Shown here: positions 19,131 through 26,772 of the stretch, piece by piece
How positions within the stretch are numbered: position 1 is the stretch's first letter
How the letters are laid out: each line of letters opens with the position of its first letter
Assembly: GCA_004134985.1 (NCBI GenBank)
Contig: REGQ01000010.1
Span: 62,001-126,000, forward strand
Origin: Paenibacillaceae bacterium
GTDB lineage: Bacteria > Bacillota > Bacilli > Paenibacillales > Paenibacillaceae
Reading direction: 5' to 3'
Length of the DNA stretch: 64,000 nt
Program-made: the position numbers and the translations under genes
The notes under the pieces: generated by a model
What the model was told of the DNA's origin: nothing
What the model saw: the letters and a program-made list of their open reading frames with translations, nothing else
Database searches by the model: none

Positions 19131-20336
19131 TCAATCAAAATTAGTATTTCCATAAGCCGCACTCCATCTCCCCAGCACAGGGGATGCTAGAAATGAAGCT
19201 TCATTCTCTCGTTCTCCAAGTCCCCATTCCATTAAATGTTTCATACATAACTCTGCGAGATCCTGTGAAGAGTACTCCTTTAACTCCTTGCTCCAAAATT
19301 CCTTATGTTTAAGTTGCAGGTGATAGAATATCGTTTCCAACTCTGCTATTGTCAACCTTACGGTGCCATTATCCTCGCGCTCCAACCCACTGCCTTCGGT
19401 TAGCCGGCTGCGAATTTCGCCAGCTGCGAGCAGCGCCAAATCCGAAGCAGCAGACAGGGTCGGAAACAGTTCACACTCCCCTGTCAGCTCGGGATGAAAA
19501 AACAATAACCCTTCTCTGTAGCGCCTGCCGACAAAGCCAAACATTTTCTCCAGTTGATCCATAATCGCCCGTCGCTGCCAGAGCACATAATTCAAATCCT
19601 CACTATCCCAAGACCTGTCGCTTACAGTAGGTTCGAGCAGCAGACGACGGTATACTCGATGCCGCCTCCTCATGGACTGACCTTCCTGCGTATTCGCATA
19701 GGGGATAGGATCCTCGAGATCCCCCAATTGGGAGCAACCCGCCAAGTCGCGGGGAAACCTCCTTAGCACATATCTTGCGGTAGGGGAGCACTCGTATAGC
19801 GCATTGCGCTCCGCATCCTGAGCCCAATTCGTTTCATCGCCATCCACACTGTACAGCACGTTAAGTGACCGCAGTTTCTTGAGCGCCCTCGCCATTGACA
19901 AGCGATCATAGTAATTTCGCCAGTCCGCTTCCAATCCGACACTGATCATCTGCTCGCGAATTTCCTCCACAATATCAGAGAGCAGAAACTGGTCAAGCTC
20001 CGTTTTCCCTTCCAGGTACCATAGCCCATAAGTAAAAAAGACATAGTCCCGCTGCTCGCGAAACTCGGTGAAACCCATCCAGGCAAAAGCTTTTACCGGA
20101 GTTTTGTCCAGCTTGGCAATCGCTCTTGTCACGATCAGGGGAAATCCCGCTTTGTCCATAAACCAGTCGCGCAGTTCTTCATAGTGATCTCTCACAGTAA
20201 AATACAGGTCAGGATCGTCTTCCTTGGCAATCCACGGACGGTTAAGCAGCGCATGCATGCCTGCACGCTTGCGTTCAGCCAGTTGCTCCTCATTCCTTGC
20301 CCGTTTGCGCGCTCTTCTAAGCGCTCCCATCGCCAT
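19131..20336 (-). CDS. jetB: Wadjet type II subunit JetB (DUF2398 type)
   Basis: 401 aa, kleisin-associated MukE-like subunit. Its length and position between JetA and JetC match the DUF2398/TIGR02678 family. Visible features are an Arg/Lys-rich N-terminus (ALRRARKRARNEEQLAERKR), the segment DHYEELRDWFMDKAGFPLIV and winged-helix-like regions (YVFFTYGLWYLEGKTELDQF). It would bind the JetA kleisin and DNA on top of the JetC heads. The ATG at 20334-20336 directly follows the jetA TAA; AAAGGCGGGG serves as binding site. The next gene's ribosome binding site overlaps its 3' end. It appears full length. Confidence 0.87.
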   Translation of the reverse strand: MAMGALRRARKRARNEEQLAERKRAGMHALLNRPWIAKEDDPDLYFTVRDHYEELRDWFMDKAGFPLIVTRAIAKLDKTPVKAFAWMGFTEFREQRDYVFFTYGLWYLEGKTELDQFLLSDIVEEIREQMISVGLEADWRNYYDRLSMARALKKLRSLNVLYSVDGDETNWAQDAERNALYECSPTARYVLRRFPRDLAGCSQLGDLEDPIPYANTQEGQSMRRRHRVYRRLLLEPTVSDRSWDSEDLNYVLWQRRAIMDQLEKMFGFVGRRYREGLLFFHPELTGECELFPTLSAASDLALLAAGEIRSRLTEGSGLEREDNGTVRLTIAELETIFYHLQLKHKEFWSKELKEYSSQDLAELCMKHLMEWGLGERENEASFLASPVLGRWSAAYGNTNFD

Positions 20337-21941
20337 TTAGCGTCCCCGCCTTTCTTCGTCTGCTGCCGCTGCTTCTGTAAGCATAAAATGCAGTTCGTAG
20401 TTCGCCATTTCGAGTTCCCCATCCTCTGCATATAAAAGGGTCCGTTCCTTCGTGCGGGGATTGATCATTCGTATACGCACACCCTCAGGTGTAACAAACG
20501 AGCAGGAGTTGCCTGCCGTCATACACCTGCCAATCCAGTGCAGCAGCCGCATTCTTTCCTTCGCCGTGATGCTCCCCATCTCCGAGATACGGATTCGTCC
20601 CTTCTCCAACAGCGCTTCGATCATTCGCCATTCCTCCGCTTGGCGAAGCTTGAAGGCTTCCCGTTCCATCTGCTTGCGATGCTCGTTATCACGGACGGCA
20701 TCGGATTTCACTCTTTCCCCTCGCTTGCGGCTGCGGGAGCGCAGCGTACGAACCATCGGCCGTTCTTCCCAAGAAGACATATCGGCCCGATCCGAGTCTC
20801 GCAAGTCTTCTCCTTGCAGATGCCGCGTCGGGAATAATCCGAATACAAATGCGGACAAGCAATGCGCGTCACCCATAGACTCAACCGACGAGAACCACTT
20901 CGCCAGATGCTCCAATTCCTTCTTTCTGCTTAATCCCGAGCGTTTCCTTTCCTGAATGCGAATGGCACTGCGGACAATACGCGCGATTGCATCTTTTGTT
21001 GCACGCTCCAGAAGGGTCAATTCACTAGGAGAAGTTCCCTCTCCAATGAACCAGCGCCTTATATTGTTCCATCCCTGACGCATTTCCTCCAACAGCTCGT
21101 CTTTGCTTGGACCATCCTCCAGCCGAGGCTTGTTAAGCTCTCCTTCAACGACCAGCTCCAGAAACATATCCCGGACATTGTCATTTATCTGTATTAAATT
21201 GCCTTCGATTTTATAAGCGCTGCGCTGAAGCGCCTGAATAAAATTTTGCAAATAATCTGTCAGCTTTTCCTTGAAAATGAGAAAGGCTTCGGTCACCAGC
21301 ATCTCCTCTGCTTTGGCCGTCTGCAGGCTGGCAATATAATCGGCCGCATTCTCATGTAGACTTACGAAGGAACGGTAAAGCAAATTCCACAACTCCAATG
21401 CTGCCTCCGGCTGCATCTGTCCCGCCTCGCTGCGAACCGCGAACAACTTTTCCGCAATGGTATCGAAAAGAGAAGCTTCCAGAGAACCCCCATAACCCGT
21501 TACCTTCTCCAGCGTTTCCAATAGCCGCTCGATTTCAATGGAATACGGCCGAAGCAGATACTGCATCTTTTTTTTCAAATATTCTTCCAGTGTGGAGGCC
21601 CGCCCTCCATCGTGACGAGCAGTCAGATTATTCCACTGTACCAACTGTTCCAAGTCGTTCTGACACATCTCAAGCGTATATTCCGGCCATACCTTCCAAG
21701 CCTGAACCGCTTCAAACACGTCCTCTGGCTTTAACCAGTATCTCAACCTTTTATATTCATGATAGAAAAACCGCATGATCGCACGATAACGAACAACATT
21801 CTCCGCATTGACATATTTCAACTCAGGCACACCGCGTAACGACTGTGCTGCTAATTCTGATAGATTAGGTTCCAATTCCTCTTCCTCCGTTCCCCGCAAA
21901 TGCATTACTTCCATCTTAGTTTGTACACCATTAGTTGACAA
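20337..21941 (-). CDS. jetA: Wadjet type II kleisin-like subunit JetA (DUF2397 type)
   Basis: 534 aa, MukF-like kleisin subunit. The opening helical domain (LKYVNAENVVRYRAIMRFFY, then HEYKRLRYWLKPEDVF), the helical middle (about 200-300) and a charged linker with RSRSRKRGERVKSDAVRD near 400 match the DUF2397/TIGR02677 layout. The C-terminus (about 450-530) resembles a winged helix that contacts the SMC head. It is the first gene of a tightly packed jetABCD operon. The longest frame begins with TTG at 21939-21941, but no clear ribosome binding site is seen there; ATG codons 9 and 12 residues on are alternatives, so the 5' end is uncertain. Confidence 0.87.
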   Translation of the reverse strand: MSTNGVQTKMEVMHLRGTEEEELEPNLSELAAQSLRGVPELKYVNAENVVRYRAIMRFFYHEYKRLRYWLKPEDVFEAVQAWKVWPEYTLEMCQNDLEQLVQWNNLTARHDGGRASTLEEYLKKKMQYLLRPYSIEIERLLETLEKVTGYGGSLEASLFDTIAEKLFAVRSEAGQMQPEAALELWNLLYRSFVSLHENAADYIASLQTAKAEEMLVTEAFLIFKEKLTDYLQNFIQALQRSAYKIEGNLIQINDNVRDMFLELVVEGELNKPRLEDGPSKDELLEEMRQGWNNIRRWFIGEGTSPSELTLLERATKDAIARIVRSAIRIQERKRSGLSRKKELEHLAKWFSSVESMGDAHCLSAFVFGLFPTRHLQGEDLRDSDRADMSSWEERPMVRTLRSRSRKRGERVKSDAVRDNEHRKQMEREAFKLRQAEEWRMIEALLEKGRIRISEMGSITAKERMRLLHWIGRCMTAGNSCSFVTPEGVRIRMINPRTKERTLLYAEDGELEMANYELHFMLTEAAAADEERRGR

Positions 21942-21946
21942 GCAAG

Positions 21947-21970
21947 AACATTTGGAAGTCGAAAAATGTT
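21947..21970. promoter_or_regulatory. Inverted repeat upstream of jetA
   Basis: AACATTT (21947-21953) and AAATGTT (21964-21970) are separated by 10 bp, just upstream of the Wadjet operon. It could be an operator or part of the leader. No second copy is seen elsewhere in the window. Confidence 0.3.
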
Positions 21971-22103
21971 GCAGTTTGTCGCTGTGAACGCAAGGTATAT
22001 AGATTATAGTAAAAATAAGTAAATCTTAGGACGGAGGTGTGATCGCCACAATCATTCCATTGTAACGTTACATTCGGAAGATATTCTTAAGCCAAAAGAG
22101 CAA

Positions 22104-22361
22104 ATGATTAAGGGGAAAACATACGTTTACTTGGCTGGTACACCTGTGAATTTCATCGCTTCTTCTCCAGCAGATCATTTGTTGCATCACAGTCGAACTG
22201 TACAAGAGCTAGATGAATGCTTTGTTGCGGCTTATCGTCGTATGAGAGGTGTATCCCAGCCTTATTTGTTAAGATATGCATTATGGCAGTGTCTTCTAAC
22301 TCGCTTAAATAGGCTCAAATCAAAGGAACGCCTTCAATCTTTGCTCATTCTATGCATATAA
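22104..22361 (+). CDS. Hypothetical 85-residue protein, possibly a remnant
   Basis: I do not recognise the family. It begins MIKGKTYVYLAGTPVNF and has a basic, hydrophobic C-terminus (LLRYALWQCLLTRLNRLKSK). A good GGAGG at 22033-22037 is too far from the ATG at 22104, and the same frame is open upstream of it (…SEDILKPKEQ) without a standard start, so the 5' end may have been lost or the start is non-canonical. It lies divergent from the Wadjet operon, 162 bp from its first gene, and about 190 bp before the HTH gene. Composition of the last 100 bases is AT-rich. Confidence 0.35.
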   Translation: MIKGKTYVYLAGTPVNFIASSPADHLLHHSRTVQELDECFVAAYRRMRGVSQPYLLRYALWQCLLTRLNRLKSKERLQSLLILCI

Positions 22362-22550
22362 TTCTTTTTGAACTCATCAATTTTCCGATAAAAAAGATTA
22401 TTCACTTCCTCCTTTTCTTCTCGATTCCAACGGTAAATTGTAACATAGAAAGATTACAAACTTCGAAGATTAATAATGTCTCAAAAACACATTCCCCAAA
22501 CGAACAAATGATGATAATATGTAATTATTCGGACACGAGGAGGGGTGGAA

Positions 22551-23012
22551 TTGGCCGAATTGCTCACAGTGGATCAATTAGCACAAATGCTTGAGATGCA
22601 TCCCAGAACGATCAGACGCTATATACGGGACAATCAACTTAAAGCTTCTAAAGTCGGTGGAGAATGGCGAATTCGGAAGGGAGATGCCGAGATGTTCATT
22701 GGAGGAAGGCTCGCCGAATTAAAGGCGGAAGCAACAGAGGATATTCAGGCTTTTATTCAAGGGAAGGACAGTGAAGTTGATGGCAAGTTCCAAGTTTGTA
22801 CCGTACTTGATTGTTACGTCAATACGCCAGAAGCGTTGAAAATTTCGGGAATTATTATGTCATACATGAATGAGCCGAATCCTGACCGGGGGAAAGCCAA
22901 ATTCCAATACTTTTATGATGAAGCGGAGAAGAAAGGACGCTATACCATTTGGGGAAATCCTGCCTTTGTAGGCAAGCTGCTATCCGAGGTAGGAAATAAC
23001 ATCAAACAATAA
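22551..23012 (+). CDS. Excisionase-type helix-turn-helix DNA-binding protein
   Basis: About 153 aa. An N-terminal MerR/excisionase-like HTH (LLTVDQLAQMLEMHPRTIRR, then YIRDNQLKASKVGGEWRI) is followed by a C-terminal alpha/beta domain of about 90 aa (FQVCTVLDCYVNTPEALKIS, then YFYDEAEKKGRYTIWGNP) that may be a ligand- or partner-binding part. A TTG at 22551-22553 lies 7 nt after AGGAGG and is preferred to the GTG at 22545, which overlaps the binding site. It is a likely transcription factor; targets are unknown. It is monocistronic and followed by an intergenic repeat. Position next to Wadjet does not prove a link. Confidence 0.82.
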   Translation: MAELLTVDQLAQMLEMHPRTIRRYIRDNQLKASKVGGEWRIRKGDAEMFIGGRLAELKAEATEDIQAFIQGKDSEVDGKFQVCTVLDCYVNTPEALKISGIIMSYMNEPNPDRGKAKFQYFYDEAEKKGRYTIWGNPAFVGKLLSEVGNNIKQ

Positions 23013-23040
23013 TTTGCCCGAATACTGCATCGCGGTATCA

Positions 23041-23240
23041 CAGCGCTCTAACGCTTGCCACAGATCTTATTTAGCTGCAAATGGACGTTTTAGAATTCTA
23101 ACGCTTACCAGAAAGCTTATTAACCATTTTGGCTATCAAAATCGAGGGGTTTTACTGAAATAGCGTTACCCAGTTGCGTTAGAATTTTAAAAAGGTTAGA
23201 TTTAGCAAAATAGCGCTTGTCATCAGCGTTAGAGTTTCAC
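23041..23240 (+). repeat. Diverged copy of the long palindromic intergenic repeat
   Basis: It contains GCTCTAACGCTTGCCACAG, a second TTCTAACGCTTACCAG, a central AAAATCGAGG and a closing AAAATAGCGCTTGTCATCAG that leads into CGTTAGA. These match, in the same order, the repeat at 39348-39545 and, inverted, the one at 34911-35110. This copy is the most degraded of the three. No gene is seen between 23013 and 23335. Confidence 0.7.
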
Positions 23241-23335
23241 GTGAGTCCTCAAATCACTCAGCGCAGCCGAGCAACGTTGGAATGCGGGTTTGAGGGGTGC
23301 TTGTCAGCACGCGTCTTTTGAGTTTGAGCCACTAA

Positions 23336-23377
23336 AAAACGACCTTTTATCGCAAATCAGCGAAAAACGGTCGTTTT
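23336..23377. terminator. Terminator between the HTH gene and the ABC permease operon
   Basis: Arms AAAACGACC (23336-23344) and GGTCGTTTT (23369-23377), with an inner TCGC/GCGA pairing, and T-rich flanks on both strands. It can end transcription of the ABC permease operon (minus) and of read-through from the HTH gene (plus). Confidence 0.85.
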
Positions 23378-23427
23378 CGTTTTTATATAGACACTTCTAT
23401 CCGTATGATGGTCTGCCTGAACAGCAA

Positions 23428-24297
23428 TCAGCCTTTGACCGAGCCTGCAACCATGCCTTTCATGATCTGTTCCTGGAAGATCAAATAAATAACAATGGTA
23501 GGAATAACGGCAATGAACATGGCCCCCATCGTTAGCGAGTAATCCGTGCCGAACCCGTCGGAGAACAACGAAAGGCTAAGCGGGAGCGTCTTCAGCGCCT
23601 GTGTATTAATAAAGACCAATGCGAACGAGAAGTCGTTCCAGAAACGCAAGAAGGCGATAATGGCCACCGTCGAGATCACAGGCAAGCATAGCGGGAAAAT
23701 GATCCGTCCGAAGACACCCCACCAGCCGTTGCCGTCAATCATCGCCGCCTCCTCAACCTCTCTCGGAATGGACGCCAAATAAGCAAGCGCAAGGAAGATC
23801 GCTATCGGAAGCTCGAATGCTGTATAGGGCAATATTAATGCCCAGTACGTATCGAGGATGCCGATCTTTTTCATGAAGATAAAGAGCGGCACGAGCGTAC
23901 TATGAATAGGAATAAGCATGCCGAGTAGGAACATCCCTTTTAACAGGCCGCTGAATTTGAACTGAAAACGGGATAACACATAGGCAGCCAGCGTGCCCAG
24001 CACGATGGTCAACACGAGTGAAACCACCGTCACGACGGCGGAGTTGAACATCGCCCGCCCCATGTTACCCAGTTCCCACGCCCGCACAATATTGCTCATC
24101 TGCCATTCCAACGGCCAAGCGTAGGGCCGGTTGAAAAACTCTTTGTTCGTCTTAAACGCGCTGATGATTAGCCAGTACAACGGATATAACGTTATGGCAG
24201 CATAGAGGAGCAATGGCAGCTTGAGCGCGGTGCTCAATGGTTTTTTCCATGAAATTGGCTTCCCGGCGCCAGCCTGTATTTTTGTCGATGCTTGCAT
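23428..24297 (-). CDS. Carbohydrate ABC transporter permease, MalG type
   Basis: About 289 aa inner-membrane permease with six predicted helices (LLYAAITLYPLYWLIISAF first, IVIYLIFQEQIMKGMVAG last). The EAA loop that contacts the ATPase is visible as PREVEEAAMIDGNGWWGVFG, with the F-G-x-I-x-x-P continuation. GTG at 24306 lies inside the ribosome binding site GGAGTG, so the ATG at 24295-24297 is preferred. It is the last gene of the import operon, 43 bp after the partner permease. No ATPase gene is nearby, so the system probably uses a shared MsmX-type ATPase encoded elsewhere, as is common in Bacillota. Confidence 0.94.
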   Translation of the reverse strand: MQASTKIQAGAGKPISWKKPLSTALKLPLLLYAAITLYPLYWLIISAFKTNKEFFNRPYAWPLEWQMSNIVRAWELGNMGRAMFNSAVVTVVSLVLTIVLGTLAAYVLSRFQFKFSGLLKGMFLLGMLIPIHSTLVPLFIFMKKIGILDTYWALILPYTAFELPIAIFLALAYLASIPREVEEAAMIDGNGWWGVFGRIIFPLCLPVISTVAIIAFLRFWNDFSFALVFINTQALKTLPLSLSLFSDGFGTDYSLTMGAMFIAVIPTIVIYLIFQEQIMKGMVAGSVKG

Positions 24298-24340
24298 AAA
24301 ATTCACTCCTTTATCGGTCCAGCCAGCCGTCAGACCGCCT

Positions 24341-25213
24341 TTAGCTCCGTCTTTTCGTAATCAGGTAATTCAGTCCAATCAGCAGCGCGCTAATCAGAAT
24401 GATCATGGTGGATACGGCGGAGCCATAGCCGTAACGGTAAACGGTAAAGGTGTTATTGTACATATAGGTTGCCAGAAGTTCCGTCGTTTGGGCCGGGCCT
24501 CCGCCCGTCATGACAATGACATGGTCGAATGCCTTCAAACTGCCGGAAATACATAGCACAATAACGACAACAATCATTCCCCAAATCATCGGAAGAGTGA
24601 CATAAAACAGTTTCCGGGAGCCCACCGCTCCATCGATTTTGGCAGCATCATTAACCTCAGAGGAGATATTGTTGAGCGCAGCGATAAAAATAATCAGGTA
24701 CGGCCCAATATTCGCCCAGTTGATCGGAATCGATACCGCGAGCATATTCAGCTTTGCATCGGACAACCAAGCACGCGTCCAGGATTCAAGTCCCAGCAGC
24801 TCCAGCAATTGATTCAGCAAGCCGATCTGCGGATGGTAGATGTAACCCCAGATCAATCCGACAACAACTGTGGACAGCACCATCGGCAAGAAAACAGCGG
24901 AACGAATGATTCGGTTAAAGAACGAATTTTTCAGCAAAAGCAGCGCAAGCAGCAAGGCAATCGGCACCTGGCCGAGAATCGCGGACGCTGTCAGGATCAG
25001 GTTATTCAATAAGGCTCTCCAGAAAATTCGATCCTGCAGCATCATTTCATAGTTTTTGAATCCGATAAACTTGGCGGTGCCGAGTCCCTTCCAATCGAAG
25101 AAACCATAATAAACAGACCAGATAATAGGAATGATTGCAAAAACGATGAAAATAAGTACTGCAGGAAGCAGCGCCAGTGTGACGAAGCTTCGTGTGCGCA
25201 ATGATGACTGCAT
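24341..25213 (-). CDS. Carbohydrate ABC transporter permease, MalF/UgpA type
   Basis: 290 aa inner-membrane permease with six predicted helices, starting LALLPAVLIFIVFAIIPIIW. The EAA motif is SSEVNDAAKIDGAVGSRKLF followed by YVTLPMI. The family signature VMTGGGPAQTTELLATYMYN is present near the end. The ATG at 25211-25213 has AAAGGAGG 8 nt upstream. It pairs with the downstream MalG-type permease and the upstream binding lipoprotein. A strong hairpin at 25238-25269 separates it from the binding-protein gene, which would lower its expression relative to that gene. Confidence 0.95.
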   Translation of the reverse strand: MQSSLRTRSFVTLALLPAVLIFIVFAIIPIIWSVYYGFFDWKGLGTAKFIGFKNYEMMLQDRIFWRALLNNLILTASAILGQVPIALLLALLLLKNSFFNRIIRSAVFLPMVLSTVVVGLIWGYIYHPQIGLLNQLLELLGLESWTRAWLSDAKLNMLAVSIPINWANIGPYLIIFIAALNNISSEVNDAAKIDGAVGSRKLFYVTLPMIWGMIVVVIVLCISGSLKAFDHVIVMTGGGPAQTTELLATYMYNNTFTVYRYGYGSAVSTMIILISALLIGLNYLITKRRS

Positions 25214-25237
25214 GACGTCAGCCTCCTTTAATTCTTA

Positions 25238-25269
25238 TCGCATAGTGCGTCAAACGACGCACTATGCGA
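25238..25269 (-). promoter_or_regulatory. Perfect 14-bp intercistronic hairpin between binding protein and permease
   Basis: TCGCATAGTGCGTC (25238-25251) and its exact complement (25256-25269) with a 4-nt loop AAAC. No T-run follows on the minus strand, so it is more likely an mRNA-stabilising or partial-attenuation structure than a full terminator. It sits in the 71-bp gap between the first two genes of the transporter operon. Confidence 0.8.
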
Positions 25270-25284
25270 CGGTAGATTCCAAGA

Positions 25285-26625
25285 CTATTGCTGAGTCGAA
25301 CGTTCTTGCGCATCCTGCAGCTTCTTCGCGATATCTTCCGGCTTGCCGCCCATCATCAGCTCTTGCAGACCATTATTGATGGATTCTGCCGCTTCAGCAG
25401 ACAGGTATGCATCATAAACCGGTGTGATGACAGCTTCTTTAGCAACGTTGAAAGCCTTCAAGTAAAGCGGACTAACATGGGACTCTGCCAAATCCATATT
25501 GTACATGACCATGGAATTGCTTTCTGCAATCTTCTCTTGCCCTTCCGGACCACTGATAGCATAGATCAAGTCCAGAGCCGCATCTTTGGCTGCGCCTGTC
25601 GTCTTCTTGCTGAGCGCGAATCCGCCGCCCGCGCCGCCGGAGATCGTGCCAGCCGCGCCTGCACCGTCTTCAACAGCAGGAAGGGTTGTCACTTCAATCG
25701 GAGCAACCTGCTCATCGGTAGCGGATGACGCCAAGTTCGTCAAAGTCCATGCACCGCTAATCATCATCGCCGCATTGCCTTGAATGAAATACTGTTCAGC
25801 TTGCGTGTTGTCGATGCTGTTCGCACCGTCTTGGAACGCTTTATTGTCAGACAACTCTTTGAATTTATTCAATACTTCTACAAATACTGGATCTGTGAAG
25901 GACGCGCCATCACCTTTCACCGCTTTCAGGAACCATTCGGTACCGGTCACACGGTCAGCCAGCGAACCGAGAATCGTCGACTGCGCCATCCAAGGCGCTT
26001 TGTTACCCAGAGCAATTGGCGTAACGCCGTTGTCATTGAACGCTTTTACCGCCGTCATAAGCTCTGTCCAATTGGTTGGCACTGTCACATTATGCTGCTC
26101 GAACAAATCTTTGTTGTAGTACAGAAACGATGTTGCCGAAAGTCCGATCGGAGCAGAGAAAATCTGGTCAGGCTCGAAAGAAAAACGATCGAACGCGCCA
26201 TCCATGAAGTTCGCTCTCCACTCCGGATACTTCTCGGCCAGTGGTGTAATCGGCTGCAGCAGCCCAGCATCATAAAACTCTTGCGACTGACTGCCTGCAT
26301 AAACAAAAAATACATCCGGCATTTCGTTGGCTGCCGCAACCGTGCTCAGACGCGGGCGGTAACCGTCTACCGGTATAGCTTGCGCATCCACTTCAACGTT
26401 CGGATTGTTCGTCTTGTATTCATCAATTAGCCCTCTGACCGCTTGCGCGCGAAGGTCATCGCCCGCGAAGTTGTGCCAGATTGTCACTTTTACTTTTTCT
26501 TTGGAACCGCCTTCATTGGACGGAGTACCGCCTTTGGACTCATTACTGTTGCTTCCGCCGCAAGCGGCAACAAGCAGGGAAAGCATTGTAATTAACGTGA
26601 CAACGAATATCGCTCTTTTCTTCAT
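25285..26625 (-). CDS. Extracellular sugar-binding lipoprotein of an ABC transporter
   Basis: 446 aa type 1 solute-binding protein. A lipoprotein signal peptide is clear (MKKRAIFVVTLITMLSLLVA, with the lipobox Cys at residue 22 in VAACGGS), followed by a Ser/Gly/Asn-rich linker. The mature protein starts VKVTIWHNFAGDDLRAQAVR and has typical family segments (FFVYAGSQSQEFYDAGLLQP, AMMISGAWTLTNLASSATDE). It anchors outside the membrane and delivers a sugar to the two permeases downstream. The ATG has GGGGGG upstream with good spacing. YesN/YesM regulators lie just upstream, suggesting induction by an extracellular glycan. The sugar is unknown; a GlcNAc oligomer is suggested by the nearby GH20 gene. 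Confidence 0.95.
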   Translation of the reverse strand: MKKRAIFVVTLITMLSLLVAACGGSNSNESKGGTPSNEGGSKEKVKVTIWHNFAGDDLRAQAVRGLIDEYKTNNPNVEVDAQAIPVDGYRPRLSTVAAANEMPDVFFVYAGSQSQEFYDAGLLQPITPLAEKYPEWRANFMDGAFDRFSFEPDQIFSAPIGLSATSFLYYNKDLFEQHNVTVPTNWTELMTAVKAFNDNGVTPIALGNKAPWMAQSTILGSLADRVTGTEWFLKAVKGDGASFTDPVFVEVLNKFKELSDNKAFQDGANSIDNTQAEQYFIQGNAAMMISGAWTLTNLASSATDEQVAPIEVTTLPAVEDGAGAAGTISGGAGGGFALSKKTTGAAKDAALDLIYAISGPEGQEKIAESNSMVMYNMDLAESHVSPLYLKAFNVAKEAVITPVYDAYLSAEAAESINNGLQELMMGGKPEDIAKKLQDAQERSTQQ

Positions 26626-26742
26626 TGTGTAAGTCCCCCCTTGGTATTGTATATTCAGTATAGTTAAGGCAGCACAGAAGTCGTAGGGGTGATAATTCAG
26701 ATCTAGGGGGGTGATAATTCACCCTCTGCTTGCAGTTCAAAA

Positions 26743-26772
26743 AAAACCTCATCCGTTTCAAGATGAGGTTTT
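26743..26772 (-). terminator. Terminator overlapping the 3' end of the YesN-type gene
   Basis: AAAACCTCATC (26743-26753) pairs with GATGAGGTTTT (26762-26772). On the minus strand a run of eight T follows. The stop codon of the regulator (26758-26760) lies inside the loop, so the terminator stem includes coding sequence. Confidence 0.88.
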
